Assembly: GCA_021768185.1 (NCBI GenBank)
Contig: JAETNP010000001.1
Span: 62,001 to 126,000, forward strand
DNA from: Oscillospiraceae bacterium
Lineage (GTDB): Bacteria > Bacillota > Clostridia > Oscillospirales > Oscillospiraceae
Reading direction: 5' to 3'
Length of the DNA: 64,000 nucleotides
A program made the position numbers and the translations under genes. Below are positions 56,794-64,000 of the stretch, in pieces. How positions within the stretch are numbered: position 1 is the first letter of the stretch; each line of letters starts with the position of its first letter. The notes under the pieces are model-generated. The model did not search any database and had not been told where the DNA came from. It saw only the letters and a list, made by a program, of their open reading frames with translations.

Positions 56794-57762
56794 TCACAGC
56801 ACCAGCGCCGCCGCCCATCGGGCCAGGGCGCACAGCAGCAGGGACAGCGCCGCCGTCCCATACAGCAGCCGGCAGGCCCGGGGAATATCCTCCGGCACGA
56901 TGTCCCGGACCGGGTCCCCGATATAGGGTTTCTTGTGGAGTACGCCGTGATACCAGGCGTCTCCCGCCAGACGCAGGCCCAGCAGGCCCGCGCACACGGA
57001 CTCCGTTTGGGCGGAGTTGGGGCTGGCATGGTTATACCGGTCCCGGCGGAAGATCCGCCAGCCGTTTCTGCCGTCCATCCCCAGCAGCGTCCCCGCCGCC
57101 AGCATCAGCAGGGCGGAGAGACGGGCAGGAAGATAGTTCATCACGTCGTCCATCTTTGCTGGGACAAAGCCGATATCCCGATAGGGCGGCTCCACGTAGC
57201 CCAGCATGGAGTCCATGGTATTCACCGCCTTGTAGAAGAATCCCAGCGGCGCGCCGCCGATGGCCAGAAACACCATGGGGGCTACCACGCCGTCAGAGGT
57301 GTTCTCCGCCACCGTCTCCACCGCCGCACGGGTGATGCCCGCCCGGTCCAGCCGGGAGGTATCCCGGCCCACGATCATGCTCACCGCATGGCGCGCCCCC
57401 TCCGTGTCCCCGGCGGCCAGGGCGCGGTAGACCTTCATGCTCTCCGTCCGCAGAGATTTCGTTGCCAGGATCTGCCAGCACATGACGCTCTCCGCCGCCA
57501 GCCCCAACCAGGGACTGATGTACCGGCACAGCCACAGCAGCACCGCTGGTACGCCGGTGGAAATGGAGACCGTAAGCACCCACAGAATTCCTCCCGCCAG
57601 ACGTTCCCCCCTCCGGGTTGCCGGAAGGATGCGCCGCAGCAGCTTTTCCAAGGCGGAGATCAGCTTTCCGATGGCGATGACCGGGTGGGGAATGCCGTGG
57701 GGGTCCCCCAGAAGGAGGTCTATTCCAAAGCCGATGACCAGCGCCCACAGCGTCCACATCAT
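56794..57762 (-). CDS. cbiB: Adenosylcobinamide-phosphate synthase
   Basis: 322 residues, membrane protein with several hydrophobic segments (N-terminal MWTLWALVIGFGIDLLLGDP). Joins an aminopropanol (phosphate) arm to adenosylcobyric acid. Family motifs are GDPHGIPHPVIAIGKLI, SMIVGRDTSRLDRAGITRAA, VETVAENTSDGVVAPM, YKAVNTMDSMLGY and NHASPNSAQTESVCAGLLG. It is the last visible gene of the cobalamin operon; its ATG overlaps the stop of the CobK-CbiE-CbiT fusion by 4 bp (ATGA), and a strong terminator follows. Confidence 0.95.
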   Translation of the reverse strand: MMWTLWALVIGFGIDLLLGDPHGIPHPVIAIGKLISALEKLLRRILPATRRGERLAGGILWVLTVSISTGVPAVLLWLCRYISPWLGLAAESVMCWQILATKSLRTESMKVYRALAAGDTEGARHAVSMIVGRDTSRLDRAGITRAAVETVAENTSDGVVAPMVFLAIGGAPLGFFYKAVNTMDSMLGYVEPPYRDIGFVPAKMDDVMNYLPARLSALLMLAAGTLLGMDGRNGWRIFRRDRYNHASPNSAQTESVCAGLLGLRLAGDAWYHGVLHKKPYIGDPVRDIVPEDIPRACRLLYGTAALSLLLCALARWAAALVL

Positions 57763-59732
57763 ACCGCTCCCTCCCGCCGCTGAAGGGTAAAGAGATACAC
57801 CGGGTTCTGGGCGGTCATCAGGTGGTACGGCCCCGCCGTCCGAGACCGAGCCGCGTTGAGGCAGACGGCGTCTGTCTCCGTAAAGCCAAAGTCCTTCATT
57901 ACACCGGTCATCTCCGCCGCCGATTCCAGGGTGACGGCGGTCATCACCAGCCGCGCCGCCGGGTTTTTCTCCAGAACCAGGGAGACGATTTCCCGCAGAT
58001 TTCCCGCGCTGCCGCCGATGAACACATGGGTGGGAGCGGGCAGTTCCCGGCAGGCCTCCGGCGCTCTGCCGGAAACGGTCTCCAGGTTGGACACATGGAA
58101 TTTCCTGCGGTTTTCCGCCAGAAGCGCCAAAGCGCTCTCGTTCTTTTCAATGGCAAAGACTTTGCCTCTCCGGGCCAGCAGGGCCATCTCGATGGACACG
58201 GAGCCGGTCCCCGCGCCCACGTCCCAGCACACCGCGTCCGACGTCAATTCCAGCCGGGACAGGGCGCAGCAGCGCACCTCCCGCTTGGTCATGGGCACCG
58301 CCTCCCCCCGCTGGAACGCTTCGTCCGGCAGGCCGGGGGTGAAGGGGCGGGCGCGGTCGTTCTCAATGAGGGCAGCGCTGAGGGGATCAAAGGAGCCCTC
58401 CGCCAGCTCCGCCGCCGTGCCGGCGGTGAGGCGCTCCTCCGGATAGCCCAGGCGTTCCCCTGCGGTGACCCGGACCTGTCCCAGCCCGGCCTCCGTCAGG
58501 GTACGGCACAGATCTGCCATGCCCTCCGGACCGCCCACCAGGGCGAACACACGGCGGTTCTGCCATATGTCCGGCACAATGTCCCCGTCCCGGCCGTGGA
58601 GGCTGAGGGGGACCACGTCCTCATAGGAGGTCCCCATGCGGGCGCACAGCACCTGCATGGAGCTCAGCCCCGGCAGTACCCGCGTCTCGCAGTCCGAGAG
58701 AAGGGGCATGAGCCGCTTTGCCCCGCTGAAAAAGCCTGTATCGCCGGAGAGGACCACCGCGAAGCGCCGGCAGTCCCGCCTCTCCCGGATACATTGCACG
58801 ATATCGCCGGGGGCCACCGCCTCGCACACCGCCTGACCATCCCGCCGGACGGCCTCCAGCATCCGCCGGGCGCCGATAAGACAGTCCGCTTCCCGGATGG
58901 CCCGCCGGGCATCGCCCGTCATGCCGCCGCCGCTTCCCGGGCCGATGCCCACCAGCGCTACCTGAGGACGGATGTGCAGGTCAAACCGGCGGCACAGCAG
59001 CTCCACCGTCCCCGCGAAATCAAGCCCCTCCCGCTGGGGCGGACGGCCTGCCACCACCAGGACGGCTGCCGCCTCCTTTGCGGCGGCAGCCTTTTCACCG
59101 AAGCCCCCTGTTCCGCCGGTATCCTTGGTCACCATGTATCGGGCGGACACGGCCCGCAGCATGGCAATATTCATTTCCCGTGAAAAGGGGCCCTGCATGG
59201 CGATGATCCGGTCCGGCCCCAGTCCTGCCGCCCGGCAGGCCTCCAGAGATGCTGCCATGGGCAGCACTCGGGCGTAGACCCGCTCCGCGAATCCCGGCAG
59301 GGCGGCGTACTTTGCCAGCTCCTTGCTGCCGGTGGTTAAGAGGATATTCCCCTCCGTACCCACCAGATAGGCCACGGCGGCCTCGATGTCCGGGACATAC
59401 ACCGCTCCCTCCGGCGCTTCGTCCGTACCCCGGAGGAGGCGCAGGTATTCCACCCCCGCTGCCCGGCAGGCGCGGACGATGTTCTCCGTCACCTCTGCCG
59501 CGTAGGGGTGGGTGGCGTCCACCACCAGGTCGAAGCTTTCCCGGCGCAGCAGCGCCTCCATCTCCTCCGCCGTCAGGCGGCGGTTGGAGACCGTCAGGCG
59601 CTCCCGGGGCGTCAGCAAAGCCTCTCCGTACTCTGTAGCGACGCAGGCGGTGACCTCCACCGACGCTTCCGCCAGCAGCTCCACCAGCTCCCGGCCCTCC
59701 GTGGTCCCGGCGAAGACGCACAGCTTATACAT
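57759..59732 (-). CDS. Fused precorrin-6A reductase and precorrin-6Y/7 methyltransferase (CbiJ-CbiE-CbiT)
   Basis: 657 residues combining three activities of corrin ring synthesis. Residues 1 to about 250 are precorrin-6A reductase (LCVFAGTTEGRELVELLAEA; VVDATHPYAAEVTENI; MQGPFSREMNIAML; VTKDTGGTGGF). Residues about 255-450 are the CbiE methyltransferase (VALVGIGPGSGGGMTGDARR; VLSGDTGFFSGAKRL). Residues about 460-650 are CbiT (DVGAGTGSVSIEMALLARRG; FIGGSAGNL), the C15 methylase and decarboxylase. CbiE-CbiT (CobL) fusions are common; adding CbiJ/CobK at the N-terminus is seen in some Clostridia. I start at the ATG 59732; a GTG lies one codon earlier. It overlaps cobJ by 8 bp. Confidence 0.93.
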   Translation of the reverse strand: MYKLCVFAGTTEGRELVELLAEASVEVTACVATEYGEALLTPRERLTVSNRRLTAEEMEALLRRESFDLVVDATHPYAAEVTENIVRACRAAGVEYLRLLRGTDEAPEGAVYVPDIEAAVAYLVGTEGNILLTTGSKELAKYAALPGFAERVYARVLPMAASLEACRAAGLGPDRIIAMQGPFSREMNIAMLRAVSARYMVTKDTGGTGGFGEKAAAAKEAAAVLVVAGRPPQREGLDFAGTVELLCRRFDLHIRPQVALVGIGPGSGGGMTGDARRAIREADCLIGARRMLEAVRRDGQAVCEAVAPGDIVQCIRERRDCRRFAVVLSGDTGFFSGAKRLMPLLSDCETRVLPGLSSMQVLCARMGTSYEDVVPLSLHGRDGDIVPDIWQNRRVFALVGGPEGMADLCRTLTEAGLGQVRVTAGERLGYPEERLTAGTAAELAEGSFDPLSAALIENDRARPFTPGLPDEAFQRGEAVPMTKREVRCCALSRLELTSDAVCWDVGAGTGSVSIEMALLARRGKVFAIEKNESALALLAENRRKFHVSNLETVSGRAPEACRELPAPTHVFIGGSAGNLREIVSLVLEKNPAARLVMTAVTLESAAEMTGVMKDFGFTETDAVCLNAARSRTAGPYHLMTAQNPVYLFTLQRREGAV

Positions 59733-60456
59733 CACGGTACCCCCGGGGCGTCACCAGCTGTCCGCCGATGACCCGCGTCTGGCTATTGCCCACAAAAGCG
59801 GTACAGAACATGTCCGCGGGGAAGTCCCGCAGCCGGGCCAGGGACATCAGCTCCCGGCCTTCTCCCTCTCTGCCGATGTTCCGGGCCACGCCGCAGGGAC
59901 GGTCCCCGGGCAGGGTCCGCAGGAGGATATCGCAGGCCTTTTGGAGATAGTCGGGCCGTCCCCGGCTGGCGGGGTTGTAGAGGACGATGGACAGGTCCGC
60001 CTTTGCCGCCGCCTCCAGCCGCGCCTCGATCTTCTCCCAGGGGGTCAGGCGGTCGCTGAGGCTCACCACCGCGAAATCGTGGGTCAGGGGCGCGCCCAGC
60101 AGAGCCGCGCCGCTGCACGCGGCGGTGAGACCCGGGACGACCTCCACCTCCGGCTCCACCGCCTCTCCCCGCAATTCGTAAATAAGGGCCGCCATGCCGT
60201 AGATCCCGCTGTCGCCGGAGCAGATCATGGCTACGTCCTTCCCTGACCGGGCCGCGTCCAGGGCCATCCGGCACCGGTCCGCCTCCTTCGTCATGGGGGT
60301 GGTCAGAAATTCTTTATCGGGGTACCGCTCCTTTACCAGGTCCACGTAGACGTGGTAGCCCACGATCACCTGGCACTCCCGCAGGGCACGGTCCGCCCGG
60401 ACCGTCATATTCTCATAGTCTCCTGGGCCGATGCCCACCACTGTCAGCTTACCCAT
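59725..60456 (-). CDS. cbiH: Precorrin-3B C17-methyltransferase
   Basis: 243 residues from the ATG at 60456 (GAGGTG site). SAM-dependent ring-contraction methylase of the tetrapyrrole methylase fold: LTVVGIGPGDYENMTVRADR, VGYHVYVDLV, MICSGDSGIYGMAALIYE, VEVVPGLTAACSGAALLGAP and VLYNPASRGRPDYL. In the cobalt-early pathway this is CbiH (CobJ in the aerobic naming). It overlaps cbiG by 8 bp upstream and the triple fusion by 8 bp downstream, showing tight coupling. Confidence 0.94.
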   Translation of the reverse strand: MGKLTVVGIGPGDYENMTVRADRALRECQVIVGYHVYVDLVKERYPDKEFLTTPMTKEADRCRMALDAARSGKDVAMICSGDSGIYGMAALIYELRGEAVEPEVEVVPGLTAACSGAALLGAPLTHDFAVVSLSDRLTPWEKIEARLEAAAKADLSIVLYNPASRGRPDYLQKACDILLRTLPGDRPCGVARNIGREGEGRELMSLARLRDFPADMFCTAFVGNSQTRVIGGQLVTPRGYRDV

Positions 60457-61477
60457 CAAATCGCACCTCATATCGTTCTATCGCCGCAGCCACGGTCACG
60501 CCGCGGCCCGCTGTTTTGCGTATGACCAATTCTCCTCCGCCCAGCACCGCCGCCCGCTCGCAGACGTTGTCCACGCCGGTGGTCCGCCGGACGAAGTCCG
60601 AGGGGGTGAATTCCCCCTCCGCAGCCTCCAACTGGGAAGCCGTATAAAATTCTATGGGCCAGCCCCGCTCCCGGCAGTACGCCAGCAGGCCGGGCTCGTC
60701 CTGCTTCAGGTCGATGCTCCCCACCGCCTTCACGGCGGCGGGATGAATCTGATGCGCCTCCAGCGTCTCCTCCACCAGAGCGCGGATATCCGCCGCCGCC
60801 GTTCCCCGGCGGCAGCCCACGCCCAGGCGGGCGGCCTGCGGGACCAGCAGGAGGGTGGTTGCAAAGGGCCGTCTTTGCCGCCAGGAGACGCAGATGCCCA
60901 CCGGGCCGCTCTCCCCCGCGGCCACGCCGGGGGGCAGTTTGCCGACTACCGGAAAATCGCTGCACAGGGGCACAGGTCCCTCCAGAATGGCGGCGGACAC
61001 CGCCTTGGCGGCCTTCATATCGTCAATATACAGTCCCCGCTCCGCCGCCCAGGCGTCTACGGAAAACCTGCCGTTGATATCCGTGGCGGTGGTCGTCGCG
61101 GCGGTGGCCCCCAGAGCTTCCGCCAAGCGCTCCGCCAGGGCGTTGGCCCCGCCGATATGGCCGGACAGCAGGGGGATCACGAACCTGGCCAGCTCGTCCA
61201 CCGACAGCACGGCGGGGTCCACGGTCTTATCCCGGACGTGGGGGGCGATCCCCCGGACGGCGATGCCGCAGGCCCCCACGAAGATCAGCGCGTCCCTTTG
61301 GCGGAACACCGGGCCCACGAACGCCGCCAGCGGCGGTTCAATGGGAACGGCCCCCTCCCCCGCCAGACGCTCCGGCGCGTAAATGGGGCAATCGTCCTCC
61401 GGACCGGCCAGCGCGGCGCGGACACGCCCCGCCGTCTCCAGCCCCCGGCGGCTGAACGCGAAAACCGCCAGCTTCAC
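60449..61477 (-). CDS. cbiG: Cobalt-precorrin 5A hydrolase
   Basis: 342 residues from the GTG at 61477, chosen because GGGGAG lies 6 bases before it and it overlaps the CbiF stop by 4 bp (GTGA); the ATG-like frame further upstream lies inside cbiF. It opens the delta-lactone of cobalt-precorrin 5A, releasing acetaldehyde, a step specific to the oxygen-independent pathway. N- and C-terminal CbiG domains are seen: ALIFVGACGIAVRGIAPHVR, VIPLLSGHIGGANALAERLA, and VGCRRGTAAADIRALVEETL, then VGSIDLKQDEPGLLAY. Confidence 0.94.
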   Translation of the reverse strand: MKLAVFAFSRRGLETAGRVRAALAGPEDDCPIYAPERLAGEGAVPIEPPLAAFVGPVFRQRDALIFVGACGIAVRGIAPHVRDKTVDPAVLSVDELARFVIPLLSGHIGGANALAERLAEALGATAATTTATDINGRFSVDAWAAERGLYIDDMKAAKAVSAAILEGPVPLCSDFPVVGKLPPGVAAGESGPVGICVSWRQRRPFATTLLLVPQAARLGVGCRRGTAAADIRALVEETLEAHQIHPAAVKAVGSIDLKQDEPGLLAYCRERGWPIEFYTASQLEAAEGEFTPSDFVRRTTGVDNVCERAAVLGGGELVIRKTAGRGVTVAAAIERYEVRFDG

Positions 61478-62232
61478 GTGTCGCTCCCCTTCCGGTACTC
61501 CGTGGTGAAGCCGGGGTCGTACAGCTTGGAGCGCAGATATTCGGTCCCAAGGCAGCCGCCCACAATGATGAGCGCCGTCTTGGTCAGTCCGTTGTCCGCC
61601 ACCGTCTGCGCCAAAGTCTCCACCGTACAGCGGTATACCTTTTCCTCCGGCCACGTGGCCTTGTATACCACCGCCGCCGGGGTCTCAGGGGCATATCCTC
61701 CCGCCAGCAGGTCGCCTTGCAGCTTCTCCGCCAAGCCTGTACTGAGAAACAGCACCATAGTCGCCTGATGGGCCGCCAGGGAGCGGATGGACTCCCTTTC
61801 CGGCACCGGCGTCCGCCCGGCGGCCCGGGTGATGATGACCGTCTGGCTCACATCCGGCAGGGTGTACTCCGCCCGCAGGGCGGCCGCCGCCCCGCAGAAG
61901 GAGCTGACCCCCGGACAGACATCGTAAGCAATGCCCAATTCCTCCAGCTGGTCGAACTGCTCCCGCACCGCGCCGTAGATGCTGCTGTCTCCGGTGTGGA
62001 GCCGCACGGTGGTCTTCCCCGCCGCCTCGGCGGCCTTCACCACCGCCAGCACCTGCTCCAGCGTCATCTCCGCGCTGTTGTGGATCTCGCAGCCTTCCCT
62101 CGTGTATTGCAGCAGCGCCGGGTTCACCAGGCTTCCGGCGTAGATCACCACGTCCGCTTCCTCCAGCAGTCTTGCACCCCGCACCGTGATGAGGTCCGCC
62201 GCCCCGCTGCCCGCGCCTACAAAATGTACCAT
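61474..62232 (-). CDS. cbiF: Precorrin-4 C11-methyltransferase
   Basis: 252 residues, AAAAGGAGG before the ATG. SAM-dependent methylase: VHFVGAGSGAADLITVRGAR, VVIYAGSLVNPALL, VRLHTGDSSIYGAVREQFDQ, PGVSSFCGAAAALRAEYTLP, VVYKATWPEEKVYRC, and the C-terminal SKLYDPGFTTEYRKG. It is CbiF in the cobalt-early pathway (CobM in the aerobic naming). It lies between an unassigned methyltransferase (55 bp upstream) and cbiG (4 bp overlap). Confidence 0.95.
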   Translation of the reverse strand: MVHFVGAGSGAADLITVRGARLLEEADVVIYAGSLVNPALLQYTREGCEIHNSAEMTLEQVLAVVKAAEAAGKTTVRLHTGDSSIYGAVREQFDQLEELGIAYDVCPGVSSFCGAAAALRAEYTLPDVSQTVIITRAAGRTPVPERESIRSLAAHQATMVLFLSTGLAEKLQGDLLAGGYAPETPAAVVYKATWPEEKVYRCTVETLAQTVADNGLTKTALIIVGGCLGTEYLRSKLYDPGFTTEYRKGSDT

Positions 62233-62287
62233 ATGTGCCTCCTTTTGGATACATGCAGCCCTCCCAGCGGAGGACTGCCCAAAAACT

Positions 62288-63010
62288 TTATTGGCCCCGC
62301 CTTTTCGTCATCCAAACGGCCCAGAGAAACGGCATTCCAAATATGTCGGGGTCGCTGGGAGCCTGCATTTTCCCGAGCTGCTCAATCTGAAAGAATGGGG
62401 AAAGTACTCTCCGCAGCTTTTCCTCGGAAAACCCCATTCCGCCGTGCATAGAAAAATCCCGGTAGGCATCATAGTCCGAGATCGCGGCGCCGGCCTCCAG
62501 GTCCATACAGGTCATCAAATACCAGCCGTCCTCCCGCAGCAGGCTTTGGATTTTCTCTAAATACTGCTGCCGCCGGTGAGGCTTGATATGATGGAAGCAC
62601 CCGCTGTCCACGATCAGATCAAAGCTGCCCGGTGCCCCGCCATATTCCTGCAGCGAGCAGCAGTGAAATGCCGGCTGGACCGCACATCCTGCACACAGCT
62701 CTCCAGCCCAGCGGATCGACTCCCCAGAGATGTCAATACCCACCGCTTCATAGCCGTGCTCTGCCAGATACCGGGTATTCCTGCCGTTTCCACAGCCAAT
62801 GTCCAGCGCTCTGCCTCCCTCCAGCTGCCCGGATGCGATACCGGAGACCAGCGGCTCGTCCGGCGCGCTCCTAAAAAAGGGGACTGGCTTTTCTCTATCC
62901 GCATAAAAGCCGTCCCACCACTGGCCGTCCCGCCGCTCAAAAAGATCGTCCAGCATATCCAACACATCGTCTGTAGTAACGATGATCTTTTCCTCCGGCT
63001 CCATTGTCAA
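62288..63010 (-). CDS. Class I SAM-dependent methyltransferase of unknown substrate, inside the cobalamin operon
   Basis: 240 residues from the TTG at 63010, which overlaps the cbiD stop by 4 bp (TTGA) and has GGAGGG at 7 bases; the ATG at 63004 is the alternative. The Rossmann motif I is ALDIGCGNGRNTRYLAEHGY, followed by VGIDISGESIRWA and FDLIVDSGCFHHIKPHRRQQ. It resembles general small-molecule or thiopurine-type methyltransferases and does not match a known cobalamin step. Its coupling to cbiD suggests cotranscription, but it may simply be a passenger. The C-terminus ends in a hydrophobic FGMPFLWAVWMTKRRG. Confidence 0.8.
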   Translation of the reverse strand: MTMEPEEKIIVTTDDVLDMLDDLFERRDGQWWDGFYADREKPVPFFRSAPDEPLVSGIASGQLEGGRALDIGCGNGRNTRYLAEHGYEAVGIDISGESIRWAGELCAGCAVQPAFHCCSLQEYGGAPGSFDLIVDSGCFHHIKPHRRQQYLEKIQSLLREDGWYLMTCMDLEAGAAISDYDAYRDFSMHGGMGFSEEKLRRVLSPFFQIEQLGKMQAPSDPDIFGMPFLWAVWMTKRRGQ

Positions 63011-64000
63011 ATCTTATCCCTCCCGGTCAATACAATCCTCCGCAGAAGGCCATCCGCCCCTGCTGTCTGTCCCAGCAGACCATAGACCTTGGAAAAGGCA
63101 ATAGCGCCAATCTCCACCCCGGCCTTGGCCTGCAAATGGAATGCGATGCGCTCCATCAGCCGGTCCATTGTCTGCCCGCAGAGGTCCGCCTCTCTCAAGA
63201 TCCGCAGCGCGTCGTCGCAGGATACGCATTGCAGGACCTCTTCCACTCGCTCCGCCGCTAGTCCTGCGGCGGCGGCATGGGCGGCGATCAGCTCCATCCG
63301 GCAGTCTCCGTACTTGGAGTGGGTGTTGAACATCCCCCCAGCCAGCTTCACCAGCTTGCCGATGTGTCCCACCAGCACCGCCCCCCGGAAGCCCAGCTCC
63401 CGGCAGATTTCCAACGCGTCCCCAATGAAATTGGAAGTCTGCACCGCTATGGCCGGGTCGATGCCCAGACCGTCCCGGATGAAGTCGGACCCGTAATTTC
63501 CCGGCGTCAGCAGGACATACTCCGCCCCGCTCTCCCGCCGCTGGCGCAGCTCTACCCGGATGGTCTCCACCAGCGCCTGTTCGCTCATGGGCTCCACGAT
63601 CCCCGTGGTGCCCAATATGGAGATGCCGCCCACAATGCCTAATCGGGGATTGAAGGTCTTTTTCGCCAGCGCTTCCCCCTCCGGTACGGAGATGACCACC
63701 CGCAGCCCCTCCCGGCTGTCCGTCAGGGCACGGACCTCCTCCACCGCCTCCCGGATCATCCGCCGGGGAACGCTGTTGATGGCCGCCGCCCCTACCGGCT
63801 GGTCCAGTCCAGGCTTCGTCACCCGGCCTACGCCAACGCCGCCGTCGATCTCCACGCCGTCGCCGCCGGAGCGGGACACTTCCGCGAAAATCAGCGTACC
63901 CCGGGTCACGTCCGGGTCATCCCCGCTGTCCTTCTCAATGGCGCAGGACACGGTCTCCGGCCCCATGGCGATCTCCCGCACCGGCAGTTCCAGCCGGATG
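63007..64000 (-). CDS. cbiD: Cobalt-precorrin-5B C1-methyltransferase, 5' end outside the window
   Basis: The visible 330 codons run from the window edge (the frame continues beyond 64000, reading IRLELPVREIAMGPE) to the TGA at 63007. Full-length CbiD has about 365-380 residues, so roughly 40 are missing. Methylates C1 of cobalt-precorrin 5B in the oxygen-independent pathway. Motifs are DDPDVTRGTLIFAEVS, GVEIDGGVGVGRVTKPGLDQ, PVGAAAINSVPRRMI, ISILGTTGIVEPMSEQALVE, and VGHIGKLVKLAGGMFNTHSK. It is the first visible gene of the operon; the promoter, and any cobalamin riboswitch, would lie outside the window. Confidence 0.95.
   Translation of the reverse strand, partial: IRLELPVREIAMGPETVSCAIEKDSGDDPDVTRGTLIFAEVSRSGGDGVEIDGGVGVGRVTKPGLDQPVGAAAINSVPRRMIREAVEEVRALTDSREGLRVVISVPEGEALAKKTFNPRLGIVGGISILGTTGIVEPMSEQALVETIRVELRQRRESGAEYVLLTPGNYGSDFIRDGLGIDPAIAVQTSNFIGDALEICRELGFRGAVLVGHIGKLVKLAGGMFNTHSKYGDCRMELIAAHAAAAGLAAERVEEVLQCVSCDDALRILREADLCGQTMDRLMERIAFHLQAKAGVEIGAIAFSKVYGLLGQTAGADGLLRRIVLTGRDKI

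Noticed and set aside
62254..62279. Small hairpin upstream of cbiF
   Set aside because: Short and imperfect; too weak to call a terminator or riboswitch.

Overview
The window looks like the chromosome of an anaerobic, spore-lineage Clostridia bacterium of the Oscillospiraceae type (Flavonifractor, Lawsonibacter or Dysosmobacter-like gut bacteria). The DNA is GC-rich, and starts mostly follow AGGAGG-type ribosome sites. Surface proteins carry SLH domains, there is a GerMN lipoprotein and PocR/AraC-type regulators, and cobalamin is made by the oxygen-independent route (CbiD, CbiG). The genus is inferred from gene style only. No rRNA, tRNA or CRISPR array was seen.

Layout: 1-692 is mobile-element debris. 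693-6735 is a maltodextrin locus: a LacI-type regulator with paired operator sites, a MalEFG-like importer without its ATPase, and a neopullulanase-type GH13 enzyme. 6800-10430 is an eroded accessory strip with a broken integrase, small hypothetical genes and a frameshifted ORF. 10435-14610 is a second sugar importer behind a PocR-AraC regulator. 14984-20049 is an ABC exporter with a two-component system. 20677-32782 is a glycan and sugar-acid locus: a LarA-type nickel epimerase, mannonate oxidoreductase, 6-phosphogluconate dehydrogenase, PfkB kinase, GH78, a TIM-barrel isomerase, GH2 and an AraC regulator. Remnants of a GH43 gene and a GPH transporter show decay in this locus.

33006-45940 holds housekeeping and envelope genes: a WYL regulator fused to a zinc ribbon, an amidohydrolase with a YfcC carrier, a Big_2 membrane protein, an SH3-NlpC/P60 hydrolase, an M42 peptidase, two G3E GTPases, a repeat-rich SLH protein and a hydantoinase.

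46030-51331 is the most interesting part. A 1111-residue SLH surface protein is preceded by two tandem c-di-GMP-I riboswitch-like aptamers. Further upstream lie a frameshifted AP2-domain ORF, a 200 bp AT-rich segment bounded by 24 bp inverted repeats (23 of 24 identical) that contains an extended -10 promoter, and a complete tyrosine recombinase that ends 8 bp from one repeat. This looks like an invertible promoter placed upstream of c-di-GMP-sensing surface-protein expression.

51492-54488 is a two-component system with a GerMN lipoprotein. 54489-55199 is a palindrome-rich spacer. 55297-56742 is a D,D-carboxypeptidase. 56794-64000 is a tightly overlapping anaerobic cobalamin operon, including a CobK-CbiE-CbiT triple fusion and an unassigned methyltransferase; cbiD runs off the window end.
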